Source: Alteromonadaceae bacterium XY-R5 | Lineage (GTDB): Bacteria; Pseudomonadota; Gammaproteobacteria; Enterobacterales; Alteromonadaceae | Reading direction: 5' to 3' | Length of the DNA stretch: 64,000 nt | Assembly (NCBI GenBank): GCA_001660395.1 | Contig: LXWE01000002.1 | Location: 806,001-870,000 of the forward strand | In this document: positions 9,056-17,153 of the stretch, piece by piece | How the letters are laid out: each line of letters begins with the position of its first letter | Position numbering within the stretch: the first letter of the stretch is position 1 | Made by a program: the position numbers and the translations under genes | The notes under the pieces: model-generated | What the model was told of the DNA's origin: nothing | What the model saw: only the letters and a program-made list of their open reading frames with translations | The model's database searches: none

Positions 9056-9368
9056 CGATACTGCTTTTTCGTTTCTGACAGGATTCAAATCAAGCCTTGT
9101 GCCGCTTATGAGAGGCACAAGGTAGCTATGCGGGGGGAATGGATTCGAACCATCGAAAGTGTCACGCCGCAATTAAAACCTTTAAATTCAACATCTTGAA
9201 AATAAATCGTTTATAGATTTTGTACAACATATTCGTACTACCACAGTCCAATCGTTAGCCATCTATTAAATAGTACTCTAGCGAAGTTAGCATCCTCGAC
9301 CACTTTATTACCCCCAAAATATCGCATACAGTAAGCCGGAGTAGTGACCTCAGAGACTTAAACCTCAA
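9056..9368. other. gene-free stretch with hairpin and tRNA remnant
   Basis: No coding sequence is supported here. At 9095-9122 there is a nine-base-pair hairpin (CCTTGTGCC / GGCACAAGG) without a U tract, probably ending the CE12 transcript. It is followed by the tRNA-like remnant described separately. From about 9180 the base composition becomes AT-rich up to the DUF2971 gene, unlike the pectin genes to the left. Confidence 0.6.
9131..9171 (-). other. degenerate tRNA 3'-half fragment, possible attachment site
   Basis: On the minus strand this reads as a T arm (ATGG-TTCGAAT-CCAT) followed by a C-rich acceptor 3' strand, preceded by a segment resembling the variable-arm side of bacterial tRNA-Tyr or tRNA-Ser. 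There is no anticodon arm, no 5' half and no CCA end, so it is not a functional tRNA. Such detached 3' halves are usual scars of integrases that target tRNA genes. It borders an AT-rich stretch with a DUF2971 gene. Confidence 0.5.
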
Positions 9369-10211
9369 ATGCGCGTATATAAATTTATGGCTGCCGAGCC
9401 ATACCACTTAGAAGCACTAAATAATAATCAAGTCTATTTTTCAAACCTCAGTGAATTGAATGACCCTTATGAGGGACTGCTCCACTTCTCAAAAATTGAT
9501 GTGACAAAGGCGATGAGATTAGCCGCTCACACTCATCAATTAAATGCGACCGTAAATAACTTGAGTAAAGCAAGGAGAGAGGCTGAAACAATGCTGAAAC
9601 GTCTAGGCGAGAAAAACTATAATCAGTTCCTAGACAATAAAATGAGTGAATTTTTTGAGGTATTTTTGCAGCACCATCGAAACTCCAGATTTGTGCTGTC
9701 CCTCTCGCACGAAGGAAGTAAAGACGAATACCCACATCCCCTTACCTCTATGATGATGTGGGCGCATTACGCAAAAGGGATGAGAGGTATGTGTGTAGAG
9801 TACGACTTTACAACTTTACAACAAAGCATCGAAAAGCTTAATCCTGACACAAAGCTCACAATTAAAAGAGTGACCTACAATCCTGCAAAGCTGCCAGAAG
9901 TCAAAGCAACAACCATGCTTGACGACATGGCTATGCGAAACGGTGCATGCTCCAAGGAAATATTACAGGCTTTCTGCACTAAATTAGATAGCTGGAAGTA
10001 TGAAAGCGAACTAAGGATGATAAACACCAATCATGGTCTAGCTTTCGTCAACAAAGACGCTATAAAGCGAGTGTTCGTGTCATCCCTAAATGAGAAGCTG
10101 ATTGAAGATGTGAAAAGTCTCTTGGTAAAACGGGATAACCGACCTGAACTCCACATCGTTCACACTCAAAAAGTTAATTACGGCTTCGGGTTCGAGAAAA
10201 TAGTGTACTGA
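9369..10211 (+). CDS. DUF2971 family protein
   Basis: 280-residue protein with the features of DUF2971: an N-terminal VYKFM...YFSNLSELNDPYEG, a central MMWAHYAKGMRGMCVEYDF and a later SWKYESELRM. The family is widespread in accessory regions and has no established biochemical function; some members are found in defence contexts. There is no signal peptide or membrane segment, so it is cytoplasmic. Codon use and composition are clearly more AT-rich than the genes on either side, and a tRNA remnant lies just upstream, so it was probably acquired horizontally. It stands alone with no partner gene. Confidence 0.85.
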   Translation: MRVYKFMAAEPYHLEALNNNQVYFSNLSELNDPYEGLLHFSKIDVTKAMRLAAHTHQLNATVNNLSKARREAETMLKRLGEKNYNQFLDNKMSEFFEVFLQHHRNSRFVLSLSHEGSKDEYPHPLTSMMMWAHYAKGMRGMCVEYDFTTLQQSIEKLNPDTKLTIKRVTYNPAKLPEVKATTMLDDMAMRNGACSKEILQAFCTKLDSWKYESELRMINTNHGLAFVNKDAIKRVFVSSLNEKLIEDVKSLLVKRDNRPELHIVHTQKVNYGFGFEKIVY

Positions 10212-10395
10212 ATACTTTAAGACGAAAAGTAGTTATTAGGTATACCCACATGAATATATTCAAATTGACCTTATGTTGTGCCTTTTAGCATTAGATTGAA
10301 GAGCGCTCACATAACCCAGAGGCTGCTTTTAGACGTAAACAGGTACAGGAAGTGGATGATTTCCGCTCCTGACCAAAAGCCTAAAAATCGAGTCA

Positions 10396-10424
10396 AAAAA
10401 ACGGAGCCATTGCTCCGCTTTTAG
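10396..10424 (-). terminator. rho-independent terminator of the CbiM-like gene
   Basis: Stem CGGAGC / GCTCCG with a four-base loop; on the minus strand it is followed by a run of seven T, directly after the stop codon of the 10421-11068 gene. Confidence 0.8.
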
Positions 10425-11068
10425 TCTTTATCCTGCAAATAAAACTTATCGTAGAAGGTATAGACCCACTGGGGTTTGTAGATGATCAGTAAGGTCATGG
10501 TCATGCCGTTGAGCATGGCTTCAGGGAAGAGCATCAGGGTGATCAGTACCAGATAATTATCTGTTAGTGTGGTCCAGTTGTAGGTGCCATCGAGGAAGTA
10601 ATATCCGGCCAATAAACCCATTTTGGTGGCAATGGCCAGCGCGCCCGGGAAGAAGGCGCAGACAAAGATATACACAAACAAATGCCGGGGTAGCTTGTGA
10701 AACGACAGGCTGTAAAGCAGGTAGGTCAGGCTGATGGGCGCGGCGACCCCCAGCAGTCCGTTGACGCCGAGCATGGCCCAGCTTTCTTTGCCAATCAGAG
10801 TTACGCCAATAAGCGCGATCGTGGCGCTAAGCATGGCAAAGCGCCAGCCCAGGGTCAGGCACAGGGCCGAAAGCCACATAAAGTGCACATTCAGGCCGTC
10901 AAAAATCCCGGCGCGAAACCACCACAAGCCAAACAAACAGGCGGCACTGCCAAACACCAGATGCTGAACCTTTTTATCCTGCCACAGGCTGGCGATGTTC
11001 AGGCGGCGCAATACGCCGCCCATCACGATTAACCAGCCTGCCAGGGCGATAAGTTGCAGTGTGGTCAT
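10421..11068 (-). CDS. CbiM-like / COG3235 integral membrane protein
   Basis: 215-residue protein with about six membrane segments and very little soluble sequence. It matches the COG3235 group annotated as energy-coupling-factor transporter permease-like (CbiM relatives): segments around GLNVHFMWLSALCLTLGWRF, a conserved FFPGALAIATK and a final LFPEAMLNGMTMTLLIIYKP. True CbiM proteins bind cobalt or nickel through an N-terminal Met-His-Ile-Pro motif, which is missing here, so the substrate is unknown. No ECF ATPase or T component is adjacent. It lies downstream of xthA in the same direction with a short gap and may share its transcript. Confidence 0.7.
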   Translation of the reverse strand: MTTLQLIALAGWLIVMGGVLRRLNIASLWQDKKVQHLVFGSAACLFGLWWFRAGIFDGLNVHFMWLSALCLTLGWRFAMLSATIALIGVTLIGKESWAMLGVNGLLGVAAPISLTYLLYSLSFHKLPRHLFVYIFVCAFFPGALAIATKMGLLAGYYFLDGTYNWTTLTDNYLVLITLMLFPEAMLNGMTMTLLIIYKPQWVYTFYDKFYLQDKD

Positions 11069-11101
11069 GTACGCATTTCCGCTAGTACAGGAAAACGCAG
11101 C

Positions 11102-11908
11102 TTAACCATAGGTGGCCCAAATCGGGGCATGGTCAGAGGGTTTATCAATGCCGCGTAATTCGTAGTCAATGCCGGCGTCATTCAGTAGCGCGTGTAATTT
11201 GGGCGTCGCCAGAATTAAGTCGATACGCAGACCGCGGTTATCGTCAAAGCCTTTGGAGCGGTAATCAAACCAGCTGAATTGATCGTTGGCATCAGGAAAC
11301 TGGCTGCGGAAGCTGTCGAGCAGACCCCAGTCCATCACTTTGTTCAGCCATTCGCGCTCTTCGGGCAGGAAAGAACACTTGCCCGTTTGCAGCCAGCGTT
11401 TGGCGTTTGGCTCGCCAATGCCGATATCTAAGTCTGTGTGCGAAATATTCACATCGCCCATCACAATCACGTTGTCATCCGTCGTGTGGTTATCCTGCAG
11501 GTAACCCATTAAATCCGCATAGAATTTACGCTTGGCAGGGTACTTGGTTTCATGGCTTTGGTTTTCACCCTGAGGGAAGTAACCATTTAACACACGTACC
11601 GTTTCACCGTTAGGCATAGGGTAGGTGACCATGATCATGCGGCGCTGGGCATCTTCATCATCGCCGGGAAAACCGTATTGAACGTCTAAGGGTTCCTCTT
11701 TACACAGTATCGCAACGCCATAGTGGCTCTTTTGGCCGTGGTAATACACTTTGTAACCCATGGCTTCAACGTCGTCTTTAGGAAACTGAGGGTTATCGAC
11801 TTTAATTTCCTGTAGGCCAATCACATCGGGCTGGTGTTTGTCGATAAGGGCCTGAAGCTGGTGTAAACGGGCACGCAGGCCGTTAATGTTGAAGGATATA
11901 AATTTCAT
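11102..11908 (-). CDS. xthA: exodeoxyribonuclease III
   Basis: 268-residue AP endonuclease/3'-5' exonuclease of the ExoIII type, acting in base excision repair. Length matches the E. coli enzyme. Visible active-site elements are the metal ligand Glu34 in LQEIK, the Tyr in NGYFPQGEN, the Asp and Asn in [14 protein letters not shown], and the terminal SDHAPIW containing the catalytic His. The protein begins [14 protein letters not shown] as in the family, supporting the ATG at 11908. It is a single conserved gene, perhaps cotranscribed with the membrane protein gene downstream. Confidence 0.96.
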   Translation of the reverse strand: MKFISFNINGLRARLHQLQALIDKHQPDVIGLQEIKVDNPQFPKDDVEAMGYKVYYHGQKSHYGVAILCKEEPLDVQYGFPGDDEDAQRRMIMVTYPMPNGETVRVLNGYFPQGENQSHETKYPAKRKFYADLMGYLQDNHTTDDNVIVMGDVNISHTDLDIGIGEPNAKRWLQTGKCSFLPEEREWLNKVMDWGLLDSFRSQFPDANDQFSWFDYRSKGFDDNRGLRIDLILATPKLHALLNDAGIDYELRGIDKPSDHAPIWATYG

Positions 11909-12010
11909 AAGGATTGTTTTTATTGATCAAAATGGAAATCTGGCCCTAGTCTATCAAAACCCGTCAGGATGCTGAAAGCCAGAATCGCGCAGCTGGTTAA
12001 ATCAAGGGGT

Positions 12011-12688
12011 TTATTTCTGCAGAAGTTGCTCCAGCAGCGTGATGTGGGCCTGATTCTCGGGAGAATTGTTAAGGCCGATAATTAAGGGATGTTTAAACAG
12101 TATTTGCTGAGTCACCAATGGCGGCTTTTTTCGCTCATCAGTCAAATACTTAAGGACGGTTGGGTCGCTGATCGCCACATCAAATCGACCCAGCATCAGC
12201 ATGGTCAGCAGCATATTTTCATTAATGGTGGTGGTCGTATGCTGGCTATAGGTTTCCATGGCCGTTTGGATAGCCTCCGGGTAGGTGTAACTGCGAACTA
12301 TGCCAATCCGGTACCTGTTAAACAGGTCGGTGATATCGGTAAATACGAGAGGATTCGCACTGAGGGTGATAAGGCCAATGTTGCAATATGCCACAGGTGT
12401 ACTGGCGATAAAGCCGTCGATAATTTCTTCCGGCCAGGCCGGGAAATAGCCGAGATAGCCGGGCTTTTGTGCCGTTTTAATCGCCCGTTGCCAAGGATAG
12501 TATTCGACCACAAGCTCTATACCATGCCCAGCTAAACGTTGACGCAGTTCAGCTATAGCATCCCCCCCATTGTCCATTTTGCTGCTGGCATAAGGCGGCC
12601 AGTCCAGGGAGGTTAGTTTCCAGGTTTCGGCAATGGCCGGATAACACAGCAGCCAGATGATACAGATAGCCATCAAACGAAAATGCAT
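12011..12688 (-). CDS. periplasmic solute-binding-like protein, tandem copy A
   Basis: 225-residue exported protein (signal peptide ending PAIA-E) of the solute-binding family 3 fold. The mature part starts with TWKLTSLDWPPYAS, typical of the first strand and ligand loop. It shares long, nearly identical blocks with the adjacent gene at 12779-13492 (YPWQRAIK, PGYLGYFPAWPEEIIDGF, VRSYTYP, AIQTAMETY, LGRFDVAISDP), showing a tandem duplication with later divergence at the ends. There is no transport operon nearby. Ligand unknown. AAGAGA lies before the ATG. Confidence 0.8.
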   Translation of the reverse strand: MHFRLMAICIIWLLCYPAIAETWKLTSLDWPPYASSKMDNGGDAIAELRQRLAGHGIELVVEYYPWQRAIKTAQKPGYLGYFPAWPEEIIDGFIASTPVAYCNIGLITLSANPLVFTDITDLFNRYRIGIVRSYTYPEAIQTAMETYSQHTTTTINENMLLTMLMLGRFDVAISDPTVLKYLTDERKKPPLVTQQILFKHPLIIGLNNSPENQAHITLLEQLLQK

Positions 12689-12778
12689 AAGGATCTCTTA
12701 GAGTAAAACGCACGAAGTATAGCAGCTGGGTCATCAGTTGCGGATGGGATGCAGGCAGGCACGTTATGTAAGGCTTGA

Positions 12779-13492
12779 TTATTTGGAGGGAGAACTTTCG
12801 CTGGTGAGAGAGCTTAAGATGTGATCGAGCAGCGCGATACTCGCGGCATTATCCGCATGATTGTTGAGGCCAATGATCAGGGGGTGTCGAAACAATAATT
12901 GCTGTGTGTAGGGCTGTGCCAGACTTTGCTTCTCGGCGATATAATCCAGCACCAGCGGATCGCTAATGGCTACATCAAAGCGGCCTAATGTAAACATTTT
13001 CAGTAACATACTTTCATTTAAGGTTGTAACGGTATGGCGGGTATAGGTTTCCATTGCCGTTTGAATAGCGTCCGGGTAGGTATAACTGCGGACGAAGCCA
13101 ACGCGGTACTTTTGAAACAGGTCTGGAATGTCTTTAAATTCAATTGGTTGCGGACCCAGGGTAAGCAAACTGATTTCGCTATAAGTGACAGGTTTACTGG
13201 CAACAAAGCCGTCGATAATTTCTTCAGGCCAGGCCGGAAAGTACCCAAGATACCCAGGCTGCTGTGCCATTTTTATCGCCCGTTGCCAGGGATAAAATTC
13301 GACTAACAGTTCGATATTGTGGCTGCGTAGCAGATGACGCAAATGCTGAATCGCATTGCCCTCATTGGTCATTTGGTCGCTGGTGTAGGGCGGCCAGTTC
13401 AGAGATGTGATCTTCCAAACCTGTGGCGGATCGTTGCTTTGCGCAAGACAATTAAGGGATAAAAATATCAGCAGATAACAGAAATGGCGCAT
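12779..13492 (-). CDS. periplasmic solute-binding-like protein, tandem copy B
   Basis: 237-residue paralogue of the gene immediately downstream, with signal peptide (cleavage near CLAQ-S) and mature start WKITSLNWPPYTS. The conserved blocks listed for copy A are present in the same order. The two copies differ most in the last 40 residues, which may reflect different ligands. A Cys near the end of the signal segment (NCLAQS) is not a convincing lipobox. No permease or two-component partner is adjacent, so it is an orphan binding protein. Confidence 0.8.
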   Translation of the reverse strand: MRHFCYLLIFLSLNCLAQSNDPPQVWKITSLNWPPYTSDQMTNEGNAIQHLRHLLRSHNIELLVEFYPWQRAIKMAQQPGYLGYFPAWPEEIIDGFVASKPVTYSEISLLTLGPQPIEFKDIPDLFQKYRVGFVRSYTYPDAIQTAMETYTRHTVTTLNESMLLKMFTLGRFDVAISDPLVLDYIAEKQSLAQPYTQQLLFRHPLIIGLNNHADNAASIALLDHILSSLTSESSPSK

Positions 13493-13754
13493 GATGAATT
13501 AATCAAAAATTAGTCGAAATAGTGTAGCTGATATTTACCTGGCGTGAGGTGATGAATATTGTCATAACTCAATAGGGTTTAAGTGTGTGGAAGTTTGATT
13601 GTTGACGTGAGGCTTAAACCAAGCGGCAAGCTTATGTTCTCGTTCAGTTTAAACGCAACCCGCTGATAAATCAGGCATTAGATGATTTGCCACAAGCGCA
13701 GATAACAACTCTTTGGTACACTCAATCCATCATAGAAAAAGGGTATTGAAATCG

Positions 13755-16700
13755 ATGTTGCATTTGGTGCAATCCAACAAAATGGAAGTGCTGGCCGAGC
13801 AGCTATTAAAGCTGATGGCAGCCACCTGTCAGCAAGGCTCGCTGTTTGACGAAGATACCATTTTAGTGCAAAGCCCGGGCATGGCCCAGTGGCTTAAATT
13901 GCAACTGGCTGAGCAAACCGGCTTGGCCGCCAATGTGGCATTTCCGCTGCCGTCGAGTTTTATCTGGAATCTGTATCGCCAGCATGTACCCGAATTGCCC
14001 GAGCGTTCAGCCTTTACCAAAGAAAACATGACCTGGAAGCTGATGTCGGTATTGCCACAACAGCTTGGTGATCCTGCTTTTGCTGCCATTTCGCAATATT
14101 TACAAGATGCTGACCCAGTTAAGCAATATCAGCTATGCCATAAAATCGCCGATATTTACGACCAATATTTAGTTTATCGACCCGATTGGATGACCGCATG
14201 GGAGCAGGGCTGCGATCAGCTAGACGATACCGATGTGTCACTGCATCCGTGGCAACCTATTTTATGGCGCAAGCTGGTGGAATTTACCCAAGAATTGGGC
14301 GAATCTCCTTGGCACCGCGCTAACTTGCACCAGCGTTTGCTGAATGCTTTAGGGCAAATTGACGGCGACAAAGACGCCAGCAAACCTTTGTTTGTATTCG
14401 GCCTGTCGGCCATGCCGATTCAGCAGTTGGAAGTACTCTCGGCATTAAGCCAAAGCCGCGATGTGGTGATCTTCTGGTTTAACCCCAGCGAAACTTACTG
14501 GGGCGATATTATCGATACCAAAACCCTGGCGCGATTAGAGCTTAAATTCCTGCAAGGGCGGGTGGTCAAAGGTGAGATAGATACCAGTATTGATGCCAAT
14601 GACGAGACCTTGCTCACCGCGCCTGTGGGCAATCCGCTGCTGGCCTCATGGGGCAAGCTGGGGCGAGATTATCAGGACTTGCTGGTAAGCATGGAAGTGG
14701 GCCAATTTGATGCGTTTGTGGAGTTTGAGCCAGAACATCTGCTCGGCCAAATTCAGGCGGATATTCTGCATTTAAGCTACCGCGGCAGTAGCGAACCTTT
14801 GCCGCCAGAAGAGTTGCTGACTAACGGCATAAATTTCCCGAAATTGCCTGTGGCAGCAAACGATCGCTCGTTGCAGGTGCACAGTTGTCATTCCAAAGTA
14901 CGCGAATTAGAGGTGCTGCATGATCAACTGCTGCACTTGTTTAACGCCGATCCCAGCTTAACGCCGGGCGATATTATTGTGATGATGCCGGATGTGGCCA
15001 GTTACGCCCCTGTGATAGATGGCGTGTTTGGTAGCAGTGCTCAGGGTTTATCTATTCCTTATGCTATTTCCGACAGAAACGCTGGCGAAGCCTCGCCGCT
15101 GTTAAGCAGTTTCGATCAGATGCTGCGCTTGCATCAAAGCCGTTTGGCCTTGTCGGATGTGCTGGCCTTGTTTGAAGTACCAGCGGTACAACGCAAGTTC
15201 GAATTAAGCGAAGGCGAGTTCGAGTTGTTGTCTCACTGGTTATCCGAAGCTGGTATTCGCTGGGGCTGGGATGAAAATGATAAAACCCGTTGGCAAGTGC
15301 CGGGCGAGCAACAAAATACCTGGCTGTTTGGACTGCGTCGTTTGCTGGCTGGCTATGCCATGGGCCAGAGCGATTACTTTGATTCTGCCCTTGGCCATAT
15401 CGCGCCTTATGTGGAGATTGAAGGTCAACAGGCTGTCGCGTTAGGTAAGTTCTATTTGTTTGCCAAAGTGCTGACCGATGCCTTGGCAGGCTGTCAGCAA
15501 TCCGGCTCATTAACTGAGAAAGTCGCACAAGCGCGGGTCTTGATTGAGCGTTTGTATGAACCTGACGATCAAGAGCAACGCGATATGCTGCAACTGCGTC
15601 AGGTTTTGGAAGAGCTGGAAAAACATCAGCATCAGTTTACTGGGGTGGTGACGCAAGATGTGTTTGCCGCCGAAGTTTCTAGCCGCCTAACGGAAAAAGG
15701 CGTGGGCCAGCGTTTTCTGGCGGGCTTTGTGAATTTCTGTACCCTCATGCCGATGCGCAGCATCCCCTTTAAAGTAGTGTGCATTTTGGGGCTAAACGAT
15801 GGCGATTATCCCCGTCAGGTGACGCCCCTTGGCTTTGATTTAATGCGCGGTGCCCGTGGGCGCAAAGGCGATCGTTCCCGCCGTTTAGATGATCGCTACT
15901 TGTTTTTAGAAGCGATTCTGTCCGCCCGCGATGTGCTGTATTTAAGCTATCAGGGCAAAAGCGCCAAAGATAACTCACAGCGCACGCCATCCTTGTTATT
16001 AAGTGAATTACTGGATTACTGCGCTCAAGGATTTGCCCTCGAAGGCACTGAGAGCATAGACGCTAAAGACACCGCAAAGGCGTTGCTTAAGCATTTACAA
16101 ATAGAGCATCCGTTACAGCCGTTTGCCGATAGTTACTATTTGCCTGCGGATAAGGCTGATGGTGTTAAAGCGGGGTTTGAACCGCGCTGGCTAACCCTGT
16201 TACAACGTCAGGCACAGCCGGTTGCACCTGCGCTGTTTTCGCCAGCAACGCCATTACCCGATACCCTGGGTGACGAGAAAATCGAACTGCAGTTAGAGAG
16301 CCTGATCCGCTTTTTCCATAACCCCGCCAAAGGCTTTTTTCAAAACCGTTGGCAGGTGAGTTTTCCTGGATTACAGGATGGGCAGCAAGAGCACGAACCT
16401 TTTGCCATCGATGGTTTAGCCCGATATCAGCTTAACGATCGCTGGTTGCAAGACACCCAAACCGATGACGCGCAATCGGCCCATTATTGGCAAAGTCAGC
16501 TCAAAGCCGAAGGCAAACTGCCGCTGGCCAATTCTGGCCCCATTAAGCTGAAAAAACTCAGCAAAGAATTTGAAGCCTTGCGCGCCAGCGTTGAAGAGGC
16601 CATTGCCGGTAAACGCCAGCACAGTGTAGCGGTGTTGTATGAAGACAAAAACCTGTTGTTAGCTGGCCGTGTACATGGCGCGTTTGATCGCGATTTAATT

Positions 16701-17153
16701 TTATGGCGCCCGGGTAAAGTGCGCGCCAAAGATCGCTTAACCTTGTGGCTTAACTGGCTGGCCTTATGCGCGTTAACGTCGGAGCATCAATGGCAGCAGG
16801 CCCAGTTTATAGGTACAGATGGCAATGCCGTGCTTAATCGCGTTGAGCCTGATGTGGCCTTGCGCACCTTGCAGCAATGGTTGGCAGCATGGCAGCGCGG
16901 AATTTTACAGCCCTTGTGTTTCTTCCCCGAAGCAGGTTGGAGCTGGGTGACGGTTCAGGACGTGCTTAAAACTCTTAAACTCTGGGCAGGCAGTGACTTT
17001 GCCAGTGGTGAAGGGCAAGATTTACATATTCATCGTATCTACCCGGATCTCAGTCAGGTATTTGAGTTGTTTGCCAGTGAAGCAGAGCAACTGCTGCAAC
17101 CCATACAGGCCTATACCCAAATGAAAGAAAAGGCCAAGGGAGCAAAAGCCTGA
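13755..17153 (+). CDS. recC: exodeoxyribonuclease V subunit gamma (RecC)
   Basis: Subunit of about 1132 residues of the RecBCD helicase-nuclease, which processes double-strand breaks and loads RecA; RecC holds the complex together and recognises Chi. The family N-terminus is clear: LVQSNKMEVL, then ILVQSPGMAQWLK and FPLPSSFIWNLY, closely following E. coli RecC. The start at 13755 gives the family-typical MLHLVQSN; a GTG at 13713 would add 14 unrelated residues. The stop overlaps the recB start by one base (TGATG). RecC keeps a helicase-like fold without active motifs. Confidence 0.96.
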   Translation: MLHLVQSNKMEVLAEQLLKLMAATCQQGSLFDEDTILVQSPGMAQWLKLQLAEQTGLAANVAFPLPSSFIWNLYRQHVPELPERSAFTKENMTWKLMSVLPQQLGDPAFAAISQYLQDADPVKQYQLCHKIADIYDQYLVYRPDWMTAWEQGCDQLDDTDVSLHPWQPILWRKLVEFTQELGESPWHRANLHQRLLNALGQIDGDKDASKPLFVFGLSAMPIQQLEVLSALSQSRDVVIFWFNPSETYWGDIIDTKTLARLELKFLQGRVVKGEIDTSIDANDETLLTAPVGNPLLASWGKLGRDYQDLLVSMEVGQFDAFVEFEPEHLLGQIQADILHLSYRGSSEPLPPEELLTNGINFPKLPVAANDRSLQVHSCHSKVRELEVLHDQLLHLFNADPSLTPGDIIVMMPDVASYAPVIDGVFGSSAQGLSIPYAISDRNAGEASPLLSSFDQMLRLHQSRLALSDVLALFEVPAVQRKFELSEGEFELLSHWLSEAGIRWGWDENDKTRWQVPGEQQNTWLFGLRRLLAGYAMGQSDYFDSALGHIAPYVEIEGQQAVALGKFYLFAKVLTDALAGCQQSGSLTEKVAQARVLIERLYEPDDQEQRDMLQLRQVLEELEKHQHQFTGVVTQDVFAAEVSSRLTEKGVGQRFLAGFVNFCTLMPMRSIPFKVVCILGLNDGDYPRQVTPLGFDLMRGARGRKGDRSRRLDDRYLFLEAILSARDVLYLSYQGKSAKDNSQRTPSLLLSELLDYCAQGFALEGTESIDAKDTAKALLKHLQIEHPLQPFADSYYLPADKADGVKAGFEPRWLTLLQRQAQPVAPALFSPATPLPDTLGDEKIELQLESLIRFFHNPAKGFFQNRWQVSFPGLQDGQQEHEPFAIDGLARYQLNDRWLQDTQTDDAQSAHYWQSQLKAEGKLPLANSGPIKLKKLSKEFEALRASVEEAIAGKRQHSVAVLYEDKNLLLAGRVHGAFDRDLILWRPGKVRAKDRLTLWLNWLALCALTSEHQWQQAQFIGTDGNAVLNRVEPDVALRTLQQWLAAWQRGILQPLCFFPEAGWSWVTVQDVLKTLKLWAGSDFASGEGQDLHIHRIYPDLSQVFELFASEAEQLLQPIQAYTQMKEKAKGAKA

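Noticed and set aside
9131-9171. functional tRNA gene
   Set aside because: Only the T arm and part of the acceptor are present; no anticodon arm or 5' half can be folded.
10298-10372. 24-codon coding remnant ending in EVDDFRS
   Set aside because: It reads like the C-terminus of a lost protein but is too short to name; kept only as context for the insertion.
10697-11032. 111-codon plus-strand frame opposite the CbiM-like gene
   Set aside because: Antisense shadow of a membrane protein; the product is low-complexity and basic without conserved features.
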